Counted from the first letter of the stretch, positions 40,517 to 49,471 are shown. The stretch: 64,000 nt of DNA from Cognatiluteimonas weifangensis (GCF_003416885.1 NZ_QVPD01000002.1:1-64000); one strand, 5' to 3'. Notes: generated by a model from the sequence alone, not told the origin. Program-made: numbers and translations.

Positions 40517-40966
40517 ATGCGCGACTACCGCAAGACTCCCGAGGCCCTGGCCCGGCTCACGCCGGAGCAGTACCGCGTCACCCAGGAAGGCGCCACCGAG
40601 CACCCCGGCAGCGGCAGCTATCTGCACACCACCGCGCCGGGGATCTACGTGGACGTGGTCTCCGGCGAGCCGCTGTTCGCCTCGACGGACAAGTTCGAGG
40701 CGCACTGCGGCTGGCCCAGTTTCACCCGGCCGCTGGTGCCGGCGCACGTGCGGGAACTGCGCGATACCAGCCACGGCATGCTCCGCACCGAGGTGCGCTC
40801 GGCGCATGGCGACAGCCACCTGGGGCACGTGTTCGACGACGGCCCGCGTGAGCGCGGCGGGTTGCGCTACTGCATCAACTCCGCGGCGCTGCGCTTCGTC
40901 CCGCGCGAGGCGATGGTCGCCGAAGGCTACGGCGAATACCTGGACCAGCTGGAGGCGCCGCGATGA
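40517..40966 (+). CDS. msrB: Methionine-R-sulfoxide reductase B, zinc-less form
   Basis: 149 residues. The catalytic Cys is in [11 protein letters not shown] and the recycling Cys in AHCGWPSF. The two CxxC pairs that hold zinc in other MsrB proteins are absent: [11 protein letters not shown] and HLGHVFDDG lack them. Reduces the R epimer of methionine sulfoxide using thioredoxin. The start at 40517 is favoured by CAGGAGG 5 nt upstream. The msrA start overlaps the stop by ATGA, so the pair is coupled. Confidence 0.93.
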   Translation: MRDYRKTPEALARLTPEQYRVTQEGATEHPGSGSYLHTTAPGIYVDVVSGEPLFASTDKFEAHCGWPSFTRPLVPAHVRELRDTSHGMLRTEVRSAHGDSHLGHVFDDGPRERGGLRYCINSAALRFVPREAMVAEGYGEYLDQLEAPR

Positions 40967-41487
40967 GCGCCGCGCAGGTGGGGCCGGAGCGCGCGATCCT
41001 CGCCGGCGGCTGCTTCTGGGGCATGCAGGAGCTGCTGCGCCAGCTCGACGGCGTGGTGTCCACGCGCGCCGGCTACAGCGGCGGCGACGTGCCCAATGCG
41101 ACCTATCGCCACCACGGCAGCCACGCCGAGGCGGTGGAAATCGTGTTCGACCCGGAGCGCATCGGCTATCGCGAGCTGCTGGAATTCTTCTTCCGGATCC
41201 ACGACCCGTCCACCCACGACCGCCAGGGCAACGACCGCGGCGCGTCGTATCGTTCGGCGATCTTCTACACCACGCCGCAGCAGCAGCGCATCGCGCTGGA
41301 CACCATCGCCGACGTCGACGCTTCCGGGCTGTGGCCGGGCAAGGTGGTGACGCAGGTGGCACCGGCCGGCGCGTTCTGGGAGGCCGAGCCCGAGCACCAG
41401 GATTACCTGCAGCGCCATCCCGGCGGCTACACCTGCCACTACGTGCGCCCGGACTGGAAGCTGCCGCGGCGCGCCGCCGGCGCCTGA
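40963..41487 (+). CDS. msrA: Methionine-S-sulfoxide reductase A
   Basis: 174 residues. The active site GGCFWGMQE carries the catalytic Cys; downstream are [20 protein letters not shown] and [13 protein letters not shown](A)SYRSAIFY, all MsrA hallmarks. One further Cys lies in YTCHYVRP at the C-terminus and could resolve the catalytic Cys. Cytoplasmic. Forms a translationally coupled pair with msrB and follows an hsp20 gene: a protein repair cluster. Confidence 0.95.
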   Translation: MSAAQVGPERAILAGGCFWGMQELLRQLDGVVSTRAGYSGGDVPNATYRHHGSHAEAVEIVFDPERIGYRELLEFFFRIHDPSTHDRQGNDRGASYRSAIFYTTPQQQRIALDTIADVDASGLWPGKVVTQVAPAGAFWEAEPEHQDYLQRHPGGYTCHYVRPDWKLPRRAAGA

Positions 41488-41695
41488 CCGTCGCTACCGA
41501 CGTGCGGCGCCGCTGCGACCGGCGCCGCGGGCGACCGGGGACGCGCTGTGCAGAAACGGGCCGTGGAGCGCGGTTTTTGTCGGCATCTTCCGTTGCGGCG
41601 CGACGCCGCTCCGACCCCGTGGACGCGGCTTCCGCCGGCAGGACACAATGCCGGCGGCCACGGCCATTCCGGCCGTGCATTCCAGGGGGTCGCTG

Positions 41696-42175
41696 ATGCT
41701 GTCATCCGTGCGTGTCGCGCTGTTCGTTTCCCTGCTGTTCGCCGCCGCGAGCACCGTCGCGCAGGCCGAGGACGCCTCGGTCAAGACGCGGCTGGAGGCC
41801 CGCGGCATCAAGTACGTCGTCGACGACGACGGCGATTTCAAGGTCACCTATTCCTATTCCAAGGAAAGCCGCACCCAGCTGGTGTTCGTCAGCGGCGGTA
41901 CCGAAAGCGTCGGCGGCTTCAAGGTCCGCGAGATCTTCGCGCCGGCGGGGCGGGTGCAGCAGGACGGCATCGACGGCGACAAGGCACTGGAGTTGCTGGC
42001 CGAAAGCCGCAGCAACAAGCTCGGCGGCTGGGAGCTGGCCGGCGACGTGCTGTACTTCGTGATCAAGCTGCCCGACAGCATCGACGCGGCGCAGCTGGAA
42101 GCGGCGCTGGACATCGCCGCGGAAACCGCCGACGACATGGAAATCCAGCTCAGCGGCGATCGCGACGAGTTGTAA
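41696..42175 (+). CDS. Exported YbjN-like hypothetical protein
   Basis: 159 residues. Signal peptide ends at AQAE near residue 25. The mature part (TRLEARGIKYVVDDDGDFKV, YSKESRTQLVFVSG) has the alternating helix-strand pattern of YbjN/T3SS-chaperone-like domains; C-terminal DSIDAAQLEAALDIAAETADD is helical. Not certain. Periplasmic. The downstream membrane gene is 146 bp away. Confidence 0.65.
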   Translation: MLSSVRVALFVSLLFAAASTVAQAEDASVKTRLEARGIKYVVDDDGDFKVTYSYSKESRTQLVFVSGGTESVGGFKVREIFAPAGRVQQDGIDGDKALELLAESRSNKLGGWELAGDVLYFVIKLPDSIDAAQLEAALDIAAETADDMEIQLSGDRDEL

Positions 42176-42321
42176 CGCCGCCGCCGGCGCGGCCTGCCGC
42201 TTGCGAGGGCGGCCGCGCGGTCGCGCGGTCGCGGCGTGCTGCGCCGGCCGCCGGGTGCATGCCATGATCGCGACACCCCGCATCGCGGCGACCGCGCACC
42301 GCGGCCGCCCGCAGGAGCCCG

Positions 42322-43050
42322 ATGGACGCGCCCGATCCGCTGACCACACCCCACGGGCCGCACTGGCGGCGGGCGCTGGGGTTGCTGGCGCTGTGCGTGG
42401 CGCTGGCGCTGCTGCTGTCGGTGGACTGGCTGTACGCGGGCCTGCAACAGCTGCTGGCCGCCGCGCGGCCGCTGATCGCCGGGCATCCGCTGTGGGGCGG
42501 GGCTGTGTTCGTACTGCTGTCGGCGCTGTCGGCGATGCTCGCGTTCTTTTCCAGCGCGCTGCTGGTGCCGGTGGCGCTGGTCAGCTGGGGGCCGCTGGCG
42601 ACCATCGCCCTGCTGTGGCTGGGCTGGCTGCTGGGCGGGGCCGCGGCTTACGGCCTGGGCCGCAGCCTCGGCCGGCCGCTGGTGCGCAGCGTGGCCTCGG
42701 CACGGCTGATCGATTACTACCTGGTGCGCCTGCCGGCGCAGGTGGATCTGCCGGTGGCGCTGCTGGTGCAACTGGCGTTGCCCTCGGAGCTGCCCGGCTA
42801 TTTATTCGGCACCCTGCGCGTGCGCTTTCGCGTGTACCTGCCGGCGCTGGCGCTGGGGGAACTGCCGTTCGCCGCCGGCACGGTGCTGCTGGGCGAGAAC
42901 CTGGTCGCCGGCCGCGGCGGCTGGCTGGTCGCGATCGCCGCGCTGGGCATCGGCGCCAGCCTGCTGGCGCTGTCGATCCTGCACCGGCGGCTGCGCCGGC
43001 CGCTGCCGGAGCCGGGCGGCCGCGACCGCGAGGTCCGCTCGTCCCGTTGA
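42322..43050 (+). CDS. VTT/TVP38-family membrane protein
   Basis: 242 residues with five or six hydrophobic helices. The central GWLLGGAAAYGLGRSLGRPL (G-rich, with conserved Gly-Arg) and LPSELPGYLFGTLRVRFRVYL match the DedA/TVP38/TMEM64 superfamily, whose members move lipids or act in membrane homeostasis. Inner membrane. The C-terminal RRLRRPLPEPGGRDREVRSS tail is basic and cytoplasmic. Followed after 87 bp by the NnrU gene. Confidence 0.8.
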   Translation: MDAPDPLTTPHGPHWRRALGLLALCVALALLLSVDWLYAGLQQLLAAARPLIAGHPLWGGAVFVLLSALSAMLAFFSSALLVPVALVSWGPLATIALLWLGWLLGGAAAYGLGRSLGRPLVRSVASARLIDYYLVRLPAQVDLPVALLVQLALPSELPGYLFGTLRVRFRVYLPALALGELPFAAGTVLLGENLVAGRGGWLVAIAALGIGASLLALSILHRRLRRPLPEPGGRDREVRSSR

Positions 43051-43137
43051 CGTGGGCGCACGGCATCGGCTATCGGATGCGCCGATGTCCGCCGGTTCGT
43101 CGCTGCCCCGCCGCCACGCCGCCACGAGGATCCCGCC

Positions 43138-43848
43138 ATGACTGCCGAATTCGCTTCGCTGCTCGCCGCCGCCGCGGCCTGGATCTTCGTGCACCTGGGC
43201 ATCGCCGGCACCCGGTTGCGCGATCGCTGCGTGCGGGCGCTGGGCGAGCGCGGCTTCCGCGCCGCGTTCTCGCTGCTGTCGCTGGGTACCCTGGTCTGGC
43301 TCGGCCGGGCCTGGGGCGCCGCCGGGCCGGTGCGGGTGCTGTGGCAGGCGCCGGACTGGCTGGCGCTGCTGTGCATCGCGTTGCTGGCGCCGGCCAGCGT
43401 GCTGCTGGTCGCCGCGCTGACGGTGCCCAATCCGACCTCGGTCGCGGGCGCGCGCGCCCTGCAGTCGGCGACGCCGGCGGTCGGCATCCTGCGGGTGACG
43501 CGCTATCCGATGCTGTGGGCGTTCGCGTTGTGGGCGGCCGCGCACCTGGTCGTGCTCGGCACGCTCGGCGGCGCGGTGGTCACCGGCGCGATCCTGGTCG
43601 TGGCCGTGGCCGGCATGGCCAGCCTCGACGCCAAGTACGCCCGGCGCGCGCCCGGGCACTGGCCGGGGTTTGCCGCGGTCACCTCGATCCTGCCGTTCGC
43701 CGCGATCGCCGGCGGCCGCAACCGCCTGGTCTTCGCCGAGATCGGACTCTGGCGCATCGGCGCCGGCGTGCTGCTGTGGCTGGCGCTGATCGCGTTGCAC
43801 CCGGCGGTGTTCGGCGTGACCCCGTGGCGCTACCTGGCGATGCCCTAA
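43138..43848 (+). CDS. NnrU family membrane protein
   Basis: 236 residues, six or seven hydrophobic helices. HLGIAGTRLRD near the N-terminus, GFRAAFSLLSLGTLVWL, and the signature RVTRYPMLWAFALWAAAHL identify the NnrU/DUF1295-like family, which resembles methyltransferases of isoprenylcysteine type in fold. In denitrifiers it sits near nitrite and NO reductase genes, but no such genes occur here, so function is unassigned. Inner membrane. Confidence 0.85.
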   Translation: MTAEFASLLAAAAAWIFVHLGIAGTRLRDRCVRALGERGFRAAFSLLSLGTLVWLGRAWGAAGPVRVLWQAPDWLALLCIALLAPASVLLVAALTVPNPTSVAGARALQSATPAVGILRVTRYPMLWAFALWAAAHLVVLGTLGGAVVTGAILVVAVAGMASLDAKYARRAPGHWPGFAAVTSILPFAAIAGGRNRLVFAEIGLWRIGAGVLLWLALIALHPAVFGVTPWRYLAMP

Positions 43849-43995
43849 CACGCGACCGCCGCGCGTCCGCGGCGTGACATCGCCGGCCGATCGACGCGCG
43901 CCTCGGGGACGGCGACACGGGCAGGCTGCCCGGCGCCGCGCGTGGCGAGAACGGCGCCATGACCGCGCCGGCAGGCCTCGACACGCGCCGCGGTG

Positions 43996-44331
43996 TCAGC
44001 CCCCGGTGCCGGCCGGGCGGAAGCTGGCCGCGACCGTGCCGGCGCGGACGAAGGCTTCCTTCATTTCGCTCGAGGTCATGGCCAGCGCCGTTTTCAGGTG
44101 GGTGATGCCGCCGCCGGCGGCGACGACGATGGCCGAGGTGGCCACGCCTTCAAAGGGCCCTTCGGACACGACCAGGAAATCGTACTCGCCGAAGGTCATG
44201 TAGTAAGCGAGCAGGCGCCCGCCGGATTGCGCGAACAGTTGCGACACGCTCGCGGCGCGATCCTCGGGTTTGGCCAGCATCGCCCGCATGGCGTCCGGGG
44301 TGAACCGGCCCTGGGTGATGAACAGGGGCAT
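43996..44331 (-). CDS. GYD domain protein
   Basis: 111 residues. PLFITQGRFTPDAMRAML at the start, YYMTFGEYDFLVVSEGP with the GEYD motif, and GGGITHLKTALAMTSSEM match the GYD-domain family (ferredoxin-like, stress-associated), function unknown. Start at 44331 is used because the family begins MxxFIxxxxxT; the upstream 32 residues of the open frame are non-coding-like. No signal peptide. Confidence 0.82.
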   Translation of the reverse strand: MPLFITQGRFTPDAMRAMLAKPEDRAASVSQLFAQSGGRLLAYYMTFGEYDFLVVSEGPFEGVATSAIVVAAGGGITHLKTALAMTSSEMKEAFVRAGTVAASFRPAGTGG

Positions 44332-44499
44332 GGGCGTACTCCGCAGCGAAGGGGCTGCGACCATCGCATCGCCGCGCCGCCGGACCTTGATCCGGGTCAA
44401 CGCGGGCGGCCGGCCGACGGGCGACACCCGACGCTCGCAGCGCGCTCACGCGGCCGGTGCCATCGTGGCTGCGTGTACCGCACTGCCGAGGAGCCCGCC

Positions 44500-44910
44500 A
44501 TGCCCCGGACGACCAGACCCCGACCCGCCAGCCCCCGGCGTGCCGGCGCGACACCGGACGCGCTCGTCCGCAGTTCGGGCCAGGCCAGCGGCGCGCACGC
44601 CGGTCTGCACCGGCCCGGCGACGACGGGGACTTCGAGGATCGGCTCGAGGATCTGGACCCGGCGGCAGACGGCGAGCAGGTGTTCGACCACCTGCGCGAC
44701 CGCCGCGGCAAGGGCGTGGCCGGCGCCTACGACGATTCCATCGACCACGCGGCCGGGGAACGCTACGGGCAGGAGCCGGGCGCGGCACCGCCCGGTGGCG
44801 TCGGCACCCGGAATGATCCAGGTCAAGGCGGCAGAGGCGGTGCCGGGCGCAGGCTGGTGCCCCTTTTGTTCCGGAGCCCGCTTCGCCATGAGTGCCGAGT
44901 CCAGCATTGA
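44500..44910 (+). CDS. Small acidic hydrophilic hypothetical protein (boundary uncertain)
   Basis: 136-residue frame from ATG 44500 with GAGGAG 8 nt upstream. Residues about 45-85 are strongly acidic (DGDFEDRLEDLDPAADGEQV) and DRRGKGVAGAYDDSIDHAAG is ordered-looking. Third-codon GC is high to about 44812 and then drops, while the DUF2249 frame becomes GC-rich at third positions, so the real 3' end may be near 44812 or a frameshift may be present. No function recognised. Confidence 0.5.
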   Translation: MPRTTRPRPASPRRAGATPDALVRSSGQASGAHAGLHRPGDDGDFEDRLEDLDPAADGEQVFDHLRDRRGKGVAGAYDDSIDHAAGERYGQEPGAAPPGGVGTRNDPGQGGRGGAGRRLVPLLFRSPLRHECRVQH

Positions 44911-45208
44911 CTACCAGGTGTACCCGTTCGATGCGCGTGGGATCGCGCGGCGTTTCCGCCATGCCGCGATCTTCGGCGCGCTGGACGCGCTGCAGCCGGG
45001 CGAGGCGATGCGTTTCGTCAACGACCACGACCCGCTGCCGCTGCTGGCGCAGGTGCAGGGCCGCTACGGCGACGCCGTGGAGATCCTCTACCGCCAGCGC
45101 GAAGCCGGCGCGGTGGTGATCGATTTCGTGGTCGGCGTGGGCGAGATCGAGGCCGCGGCGGCGCAGGCCGGCTCCGGCTGCGGATGCGGCAGCGAGGGTT
45201 GCGGCTGA
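44888..45208 (+). CDS. DUF2249 domain protein with Cys-rich tail
   Basis: 106 residues. YPFDARGIARRFRHAAIFGALDALQPGE and MRFVNDHDPLPLLAQV are DUF2249 hallmarks; the NDHDPLPL loop contains potential ligands. The C-terminus ends in GSGCGCGSEGCG with three Cys. A longer start at 44813 would add 25 residues including a CPFC pair; third-codon GC supports coding there, but the family core starts at IDYQV. Overlaps the preceding acidic ORF. A strong terminator follows at 45230. Confidence 0.8.
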   Translation: MSAESSIDYQVYPFDARGIARRFRHAAIFGALDALQPGEAMRFVNDHDPLPLLAQVQGRYGDAVEILYRQREAGAVVIDFVVGVGEIEAAAAQAGSGCGCGSEGCG

Positions 45209-45229
45209 GGCTGCGGGAGTTGCACTGGC

Positions 45230-45266
45230 CGACGGGGCCGCGCGGTGCGCGGCCCCGTCGCGTTTT
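45230..45266 (+). terminator. Rho-independent terminator after DUF2249 gene
   Basis: Perfect 14-bp stem (45230-45243 and 45247-45260), 3-nt loop, followed by CGTTTT. The U-tract is short but the stem is very GC-rich. Confidence 0.8.
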
Positions 45267-45470
45267 CGCCTGCGGAAACATCCCGGACGCAGCAGTGCAC
45301 CGATAGCCACCGCGTTGCGGCGCGGCCGATTCGCGGCCGGGTCGGAAAGGTCTGGATCACTCGATTTCGATCGTCACTTTCGAGCGTCGTTCCGGCGCAA
45401 GCGGGGCTTGGGGCAGACGCACGTCTGTCCTTCCAGTGTCTCTCGACTTCAGTGGATTGCAGTCGCTGGA

Positions 45471-45490
45471 TTCCCGCTTGCGCGGGAGTG
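45471..45490. repeat. REP-like hairpin element
   Basis: CCCGC (45473-45477), TTGC loop, GCGGG (45482-45486), in the context ATTCCCGC...GCGGGAGTG. Same type as the element at 16905-16935. Confidence 0.55.
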
Positions 45491-45512
45491 GCGGCCATTG
45501 TCCGGATCCTGC

Positions 45513-46214
45513 TCAGCGGCGCGCCAGCGCGCGCCGGCCGGCCGCGACCAGGGCCAGGCCGTGGCGATGGCGCGTCAGTACCGCGCCGGGCACGCAGGCG
45601 TCGGCGGCCGGGGCTGCGGGCGCCGCGGCCGTGGCGCGCGAATAGCGGTCGGCGTGCTGGTAGGCCAGCCACCAGCCCGCGTGCGCCGGCCAGAACGCGA
45701 ACGCCTCGCGTAGCTGCGCCGGCACCGCCGGAGCGCGCGTGCCGGCGTGCACCAGCGCCAGGTTGATGCCGCTGCCGCCGCCGTGCGGCCGGCCCAGCCA
45801 CAGCCAGGGTTGGCCGGGGCAGGGCATGCGTACGCTGTCGACCAGGAAATGGCCGGCGCGACGGCGGCGATCGCTGCCGGCGTCGCGCGCGGCCGCGGCG
45901 AGCGCGTCGTGGCTGGCGGCCAGTTTCCAGCGCAGCCCGGCTTCGCTGTGCCCTAGGCCCAGTGCGACGAGGACCACCAGCGCGGTCGCGGCCAGCGGCC
46001 ACGCCGCGGCCGCCGGCCCGCGGCGCAGGCCCAGCCGCAACGCTTCGGCGCCGGCCCAGAACAGCAGCGCGAAGCGCAGGTAGAACAGCAGGTCGTACAA
46101 CCACAGCCGCGGCGCGCGGTCCGCCGCCCACGGCGTGTACACCGATCCCGCCCACAGCCAGGCCGCGGTGGCGAGCAGCAATGCCCACAGGCGCAACGCA
46201 GCGGACAGGCGCAT
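45513..46214 (-). CDS. Conserved hypothetical membrane protein
   Basis: 233 residues, starting MRLSAALRLWALLLATAAWL. Three or four hydrophobic helices in the first 110 residues (LYDLLFYLRFALLFWAGAEA, PLAATALVVLVALGLGHS), then a soluble C-terminal domain with SDRRRRAGHFLVDSVRMPCPG and LGRPHGGGSGINLALVHAG, which ends with a basic stretch. No family recognised. The frame is open to 46544 but the first 110 residues look non-coding and the ATG at 46214 is followed by the hydrophobic signal-like start. Divergent from the EF-hand gene. Confidence 0.65.
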   Translation of the reverse strand: MRLSAALRLWALLLATAAWLWAGSVYTPWAADRAPRLWLYDLLFYLRFALLFWAGAEALRLGLRRGPAAAAWPLAATALVVLVALGLGHSEAGLRWKLAASHDALAAAARDAGSDRRRRAGHFLVDSVRMPCPGQPWLWLGRPHGGGSGINLALVHAGTRAPAVPAQLREAFAFWPAHAGWWLAYQHADRYSRATAAAPAAPAADACVPGAVLTRHRHGLALVAAGRRALARR

Positions 46215-46399
46215 GGAATCGACCCGGCGGCGGCGGGCCAGCATAGCCGGCCGGTCCTGGCGCTGCAGGCGCTGCGCGGGCCACGGCCCGGGCGCGGGCG
46301 CAGGCGCTGCGCCGCCCGGGTAGCCGACGCCGGCGGGACTTGATCCTGCGCTAACCTTGCGCGGCGCAGTCTCGCGCGATTCCCCACAAGGAGTTCGCC

Positions 46400-47095
46400 A
46401 TGCATTTTTCCGCCCGTTCGCTGCTGGCGCTGGCGCTGCTGGGCGCGATCGCGTTGCCCGCCGCGGCCCAGGACGACCGTTTCGACGCCATGGACAGCAA
46501 CCACGACGGCCGCATTTCCGCGCAGGAACACGCGGCCGGCGCACAGGCGATGTTCGCGCGCATGGATGCCGACAAGGATGGCCGTCTGACCGCGGCCGAA
46601 TTCGGCGCCGGCCGCCGGATGCAATACGGCCCCGGCCCGGGTGCCGGCATGGGTCCGGCGGCGTCCGGCGGGATGCTGGCGATGATGGACGCCGACAAGG
46701 ACGGCATCGTCACCGCGGCCGAGCACGCTGCGGCCGCGCAGGCGATGTTCGCGCGCATGGACACCGACAAGGACGGCCGCCTGACCGGCGCCGAACTCGG
46801 CGGCGGTCATCCGATGATGCGCATGCACGCAATGGGCCAGGGCGGCATGGGCCCCGGTCCGGGCGGGATGCGGACGATGATGGACGCCGACGGCGACGGC
46901 GTGGTCACCGCGGCCGAGCACGCCGCGGCCGCGCAGGCGATGTTCCGGCGCGCCGACAGCGATCGCGACGGCAGCGTCAGCCGCGCCGAGTTCGACGCCA
47001 TGCACGCGGCGATGGGCAAGGCGCCGATGGGCGCGATGCCCGGCCACATGCACATGCAGCACGGCACGACCCGGGACACCGCGCCCAAGCCGTAA
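46400..47095 (+). CDS. Exported EF-hand protein with three tandem EF-hand pairs
   Basis: 231 residues, signal peptide ends at AAAQ (24). Six EF-hand loops: DSNHDGRISAQE (32-43), DADKDGRLTAAE (56-67), DADKDGIVTAAE (97-108), DTDKDGRLTGAE (121-132), DADGDGVVTAAE (162-173), DSDRDGSVSRAE (186-197). The pairs are separated by 29-residue Gly/Met/Pro linkers, giving a 65-residue period repeated exactly three times. All loops keep D-x-(D/N)-x-(D/N)-G and a Glu or terminal acidic residue, so six calcium ions could bind. Periplasmic or secreted; biological role unknown. Met-rich linkers might bind other metals. Confidence 0.93.
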   Translation: MHFSARSLLALALLGAIALPAAAQDDRFDAMDSNHDGRISAQEHAAGAQAMFARMDADKDGRLTAAEFGAGRRMQYGPGPGAGMGPAASGGMLAMMDADKDGIVTAAEHAAAAQAMFARMDTDKDGRLTGAELGGGHPMMRMHAMGQGGMGPGPGGMRTMMDADGDGVVTAAEHAAAAQAMFRRADSDRDGSVSRAEFDAMHAAMGKAPMGAMPGHMHMQHGTTRDTAPKP

Positions 47096-47242
47096 CTCGC
47101 AGCGGCGCATCGACGCACCGACGCACGCAGGGCGACCGCTGCTGCGCGCGCGATGGCCTGCGTGGCCGCGATTTGCCGTAGACCCGAGCAGGGTGGATTC
47201 GAGTGCCTGCACCGGGTGCTCGCTAAGCGTCGGGGGAATGCC

Positions 47243-48391
47243 ATGAGGGGTCGCTGCACGCTGTTGCCGTTGCTGTTCGTCACCGTCCTGCTGGCAGGCG
47301 CCTGCGATCGCGCCCGCAGCGAATCCTCGGCCGACGCCCTGGCCGAGGTCGTCGATGCGCTCGACGCCGCTCCGGTCGAGGAAGTGCCCGCGGATGCCGG
47401 TGTGGCGACTGACGCGGCCGCTGCCGATCCGGCCGCTGCCGCGCCGGATGCCACGGCTGCCGACGCCGCAATGGCCGCCGCCGCGGTTGCCGCGGACGCC
47501 GCCGCCGCGGCCCCGGCGGCCTTCGATCCGGCCAGCGTGCCGGTCACCAGCGTCGGCCTGCCGCCGTTCCCGTTCTTCAAGGCCCCGGACGGGCTGCAGA
47601 GCAGCTACCGCGAGCCGCAGCGCGGGATCGCCCACGACGGCCAGTATTTCCTCGCCGGCGACAAGGCGGTGCTGGTCGAGGGCCGCATCTTCCGCGACCG
47701 GTTCGCACTGACCCGCGCGGCGCGGCCGTACTCGGAACTGGAATTCCACCGCAACTACGAAAACGCCATCGCCGCGCTCGGCGGGCGCAGGATCGACGCC
47801 GTGCAGTACACCCGCGAGGTGGTCGCCGCCGCCGGCGGCCGCGGCGCGATCGACAAGCACCAGCACGGCGCGGCCGCGGTCCCCGGCTATCGCCACGACA
47901 GCTACCTGCTGCGCACCCCCGACAAGGAATACTGGATCGACGTCAGTACCGGCGCGATTCCGCTGCACGGCTACGTGGTGGTGCTGGAGCGCCAGGCGAT
48001 GGCGCAGTCGCTCGGGTTCCTCGATGCCGCGGCGATGCGCCAGGCGATCGACCAGGACGGGCGCGTGGCGCTGCACATCAACTTCGACACCGACAAGGCC
48101 ACGCTGCGGCCAGATGCGCAGCCGACGATCGCGGAGATCGGCAAGCTGCTGGCGGACGATCCGGCGCTGCAGCTGTCGATCGAGGGCCACACCGACGCCA
48201 CTGGCGAGGCTGCGCACAACCAGGCGCTGTCGACGGCGCGCGCGCGCAGCGTGCTCGGTGCGCTGGTCGGACTGGGCGTGGACCCGGCGCGGCTGCAATC
48301 CCGCGGCTACGGCCAGGAGCGGCCGGTCGCCGACAACGCCAGCGAGGCCGGGCGCGCCGCGAACCGGCGGGTGGAGCTGGTCCGGCGCTAG
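47243..48391 (+). CDS. OmpA-family lipoprotein with Ala-rich linker
   Basis: 382 residues. Lipoprotein signal LLAGAC, lipidated Cys about residue 21. Residues 25-120 are Ala/Asp/Pro-rich low complexity; a middle domain (AFDPASVPVTS to VVLERQ) is unassigned. The C-terminal OmpA/MotB peptidoglycan-binding domain has INFDTDKATLRPDAQP, IEGHTDATGEAAHNQALSTA and the NRRVELVRR end. Anchors the outer membrane to peptidoglycan by family analogy. GGGGGAA precedes ATG 47243. Confidence 0.9.
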   Translation: MRGRCTLLPLLFVTVLLAGACDRARSESSADALAEVVDALDAAPVEEVPADAGVATDAAAADPAAAAPDATAADAAMAAAAVAADAAAAAPAAFDPASVPVTSVGLPPFPFFKAPDGLQSSYREPQRGIAHDGQYFLAGDKAVLVEGRIFRDRFALTRAARPYSELEFHRNYENAIAALGGRRIDAVQYTREVVAAAGGRGAIDKHQHGAAAVPGYRHDSYLLRTPDKEYWIDVSTGAIPLHGYVVVLERQAMAQSLGFLDAAAMRQAIDQDGRVALHINFDTDKATLRPDAQPTIAEIGKLLADDPALQLSIEGHTDATGEAAHNQALSTARARSVLGALVGLGVDPARLQSRGYGQERPVADNASEAGRAANRRVELVRR

Positions 48392-48417
48392 CGAAGGCCG
48401 GGATCGTTGCCGCCATC

Positions 48418-48440
48418 CCCGCGCAGGCGGACGGCGGACG
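48418..48440. repeat. Partial REP-like element
   Basis: CATCCCCGCGCAGGCGGACGG resembles one arm of the REP motif seen at 16905 and 45471; the hairpin is imperfect here. Confidence 0.35.
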
Positions 48441-48607
48441 CCATGCACCCGCAACGCATGCGCTCGCAACGCCCGCGCCGGCCGGCGCCCACGCGACGCA
48501 GGCACGGCGCTACGCGCGTGCGGCGCGGCAGGGCCAAGCTCGACGCGGCGGGGCCAGGCCCGGCCAGGAAACGATCGCCGGTACGGCGCCAGGTGCGCGG
48601 CGGCGGC

Positions 48608-49471
48608 TCATTTCGGGTCCGGCGGCGGCAGCAAGTGACGCACGCGCAGGAAGCGCGCGAACCGCGGCGTGCCGCGCTCGGTCAGGCCGTTGTAGCGGTA
48701 GGTGACGTAGCTGCCCAGCGCCGGCGGATGCGCGCGCTGGACGTCGCTGAAGCCGCTGCCGATGCGGAAGCGCAGGCCGTCCGGGCGCTCGACGATCAGC
48801 GCGCCCAGCTGCCCCGCGTACTTGCCCTGGCCTGCGGTGTAGCCGACCACGCGCGCTTCGGCGTCGTCGTAGGGCTTGTATTTGAGCAGATCCTCGCTGC
48901 GGCCGGTGCGGTACCGCGCGGCGCGGTGGTGCAGCATCAGGCCCTCGCCGCCGGCGGCGACGACCGCGGCCAGGCGGGCGTCGAGGGCGTCGGCGTCGCG
49001 CACGCGGAACTGCGGGATCGGCCGCAGCCAGGGGATGCCGGCGGCCTGCAGCAGGCTGCGCATGTGCCGCACCCGTGCCGCGAACGGGCCGCGGTCGGCG
49101 GGCAGGTCGAACACCATGAAGCGCACCTGCCGCCAGGCGGCGGCATTGCCGTCGGCGGCACGCACCAGGGCGCTGATGTCCTCGAAACGGCCGCGGCCGA
49201 GCCACAGCTCGCCGTCCATCGGCTGCGCCGGCCAGCGCGCGGTGAACCAGGCCGGCGCGGCGATGGCCAGGCCGCCGCGCGTGTACAGGCGGCGGCCGTC
49301 CCAGCGGCCGCGCACGCCGTCGAGTTTTTCGCTGACGTAGTAGTCGGCGACAGCGACGTCGGCGTCGGCGTGGTAGACGGTCGCCAGCATCAGCCGCGGC
49401 GGAGTCGCGGCCCGGGGCGCCGGGGACGGCAGCAGCAGGCACAGCAGCAGGCCGAGCGCACGCAGGTTCAC
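48608..49471 (-). CDS. Periplasmic ATP-dependent DNA ligase (LigE type)
   Basis: 287 residues from a GTG start. A signal peptide ([20 protein letters not shown]) ends near residue 22. Motif I is SEKLDGVR with the AMP-accepting Lys 49; FMVFDLP (III), GGEGLMLHH (IV) and DLLKYKP (V) follow, with an OB-type C-terminal domain ([12 protein letters not shown]). The size is that of minimal LigE enzymes, which in other bacteria are periplasmic and proposed to act on imported DNA. Divergent from the ABC exporter genes. The GTG start is chosen because it precedes the signal peptide. Confidence 0.88.
   Translation of the reverse strand: MNLRALGLLLCLLLPSPAPRAATPPRLMLATVYHADADVAVADYYVSEKLDGVRGRWDGRRLYTRGGLAIAAPAWFTARWPAQPMDGELWLGRGRFEDISALVRAADGNAAAWRQVRFMVFDLPADRGPFAARVRHMRSLLQAAGIPWLRPIPQFRVRDADALDARLAAVVAAGGEGLMLHHRAARYRTGRSEDLLKYKPYDDAEARVVGYTAGQGKYAGQLGALIVERPDGLRFRIGSGFSDVQRAHPPALGSYVTYRYNGLTERGTPRFARFLRVRHLLPPPDPK

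Larger units (their letters stand above)
45209..45512. other. 304-bp intergenic region with terminator and REP pair
   Basis: Contains the DUF2249 terminator (45230-45266) and, from about 45360 to 45500, sequences resembling paired REP units: GTCGTTCCGGCGCAAGC (45390-45406) and TTCCCGCTTGCGCGGGAGTG (45471-45490). No gene seen. Confidence 0.7.

Noticed and set aside
43138..43848. Denitrification locus signalled by NnrU
   Set aside because: No nir, nor or nos genes in the neighbourhood.
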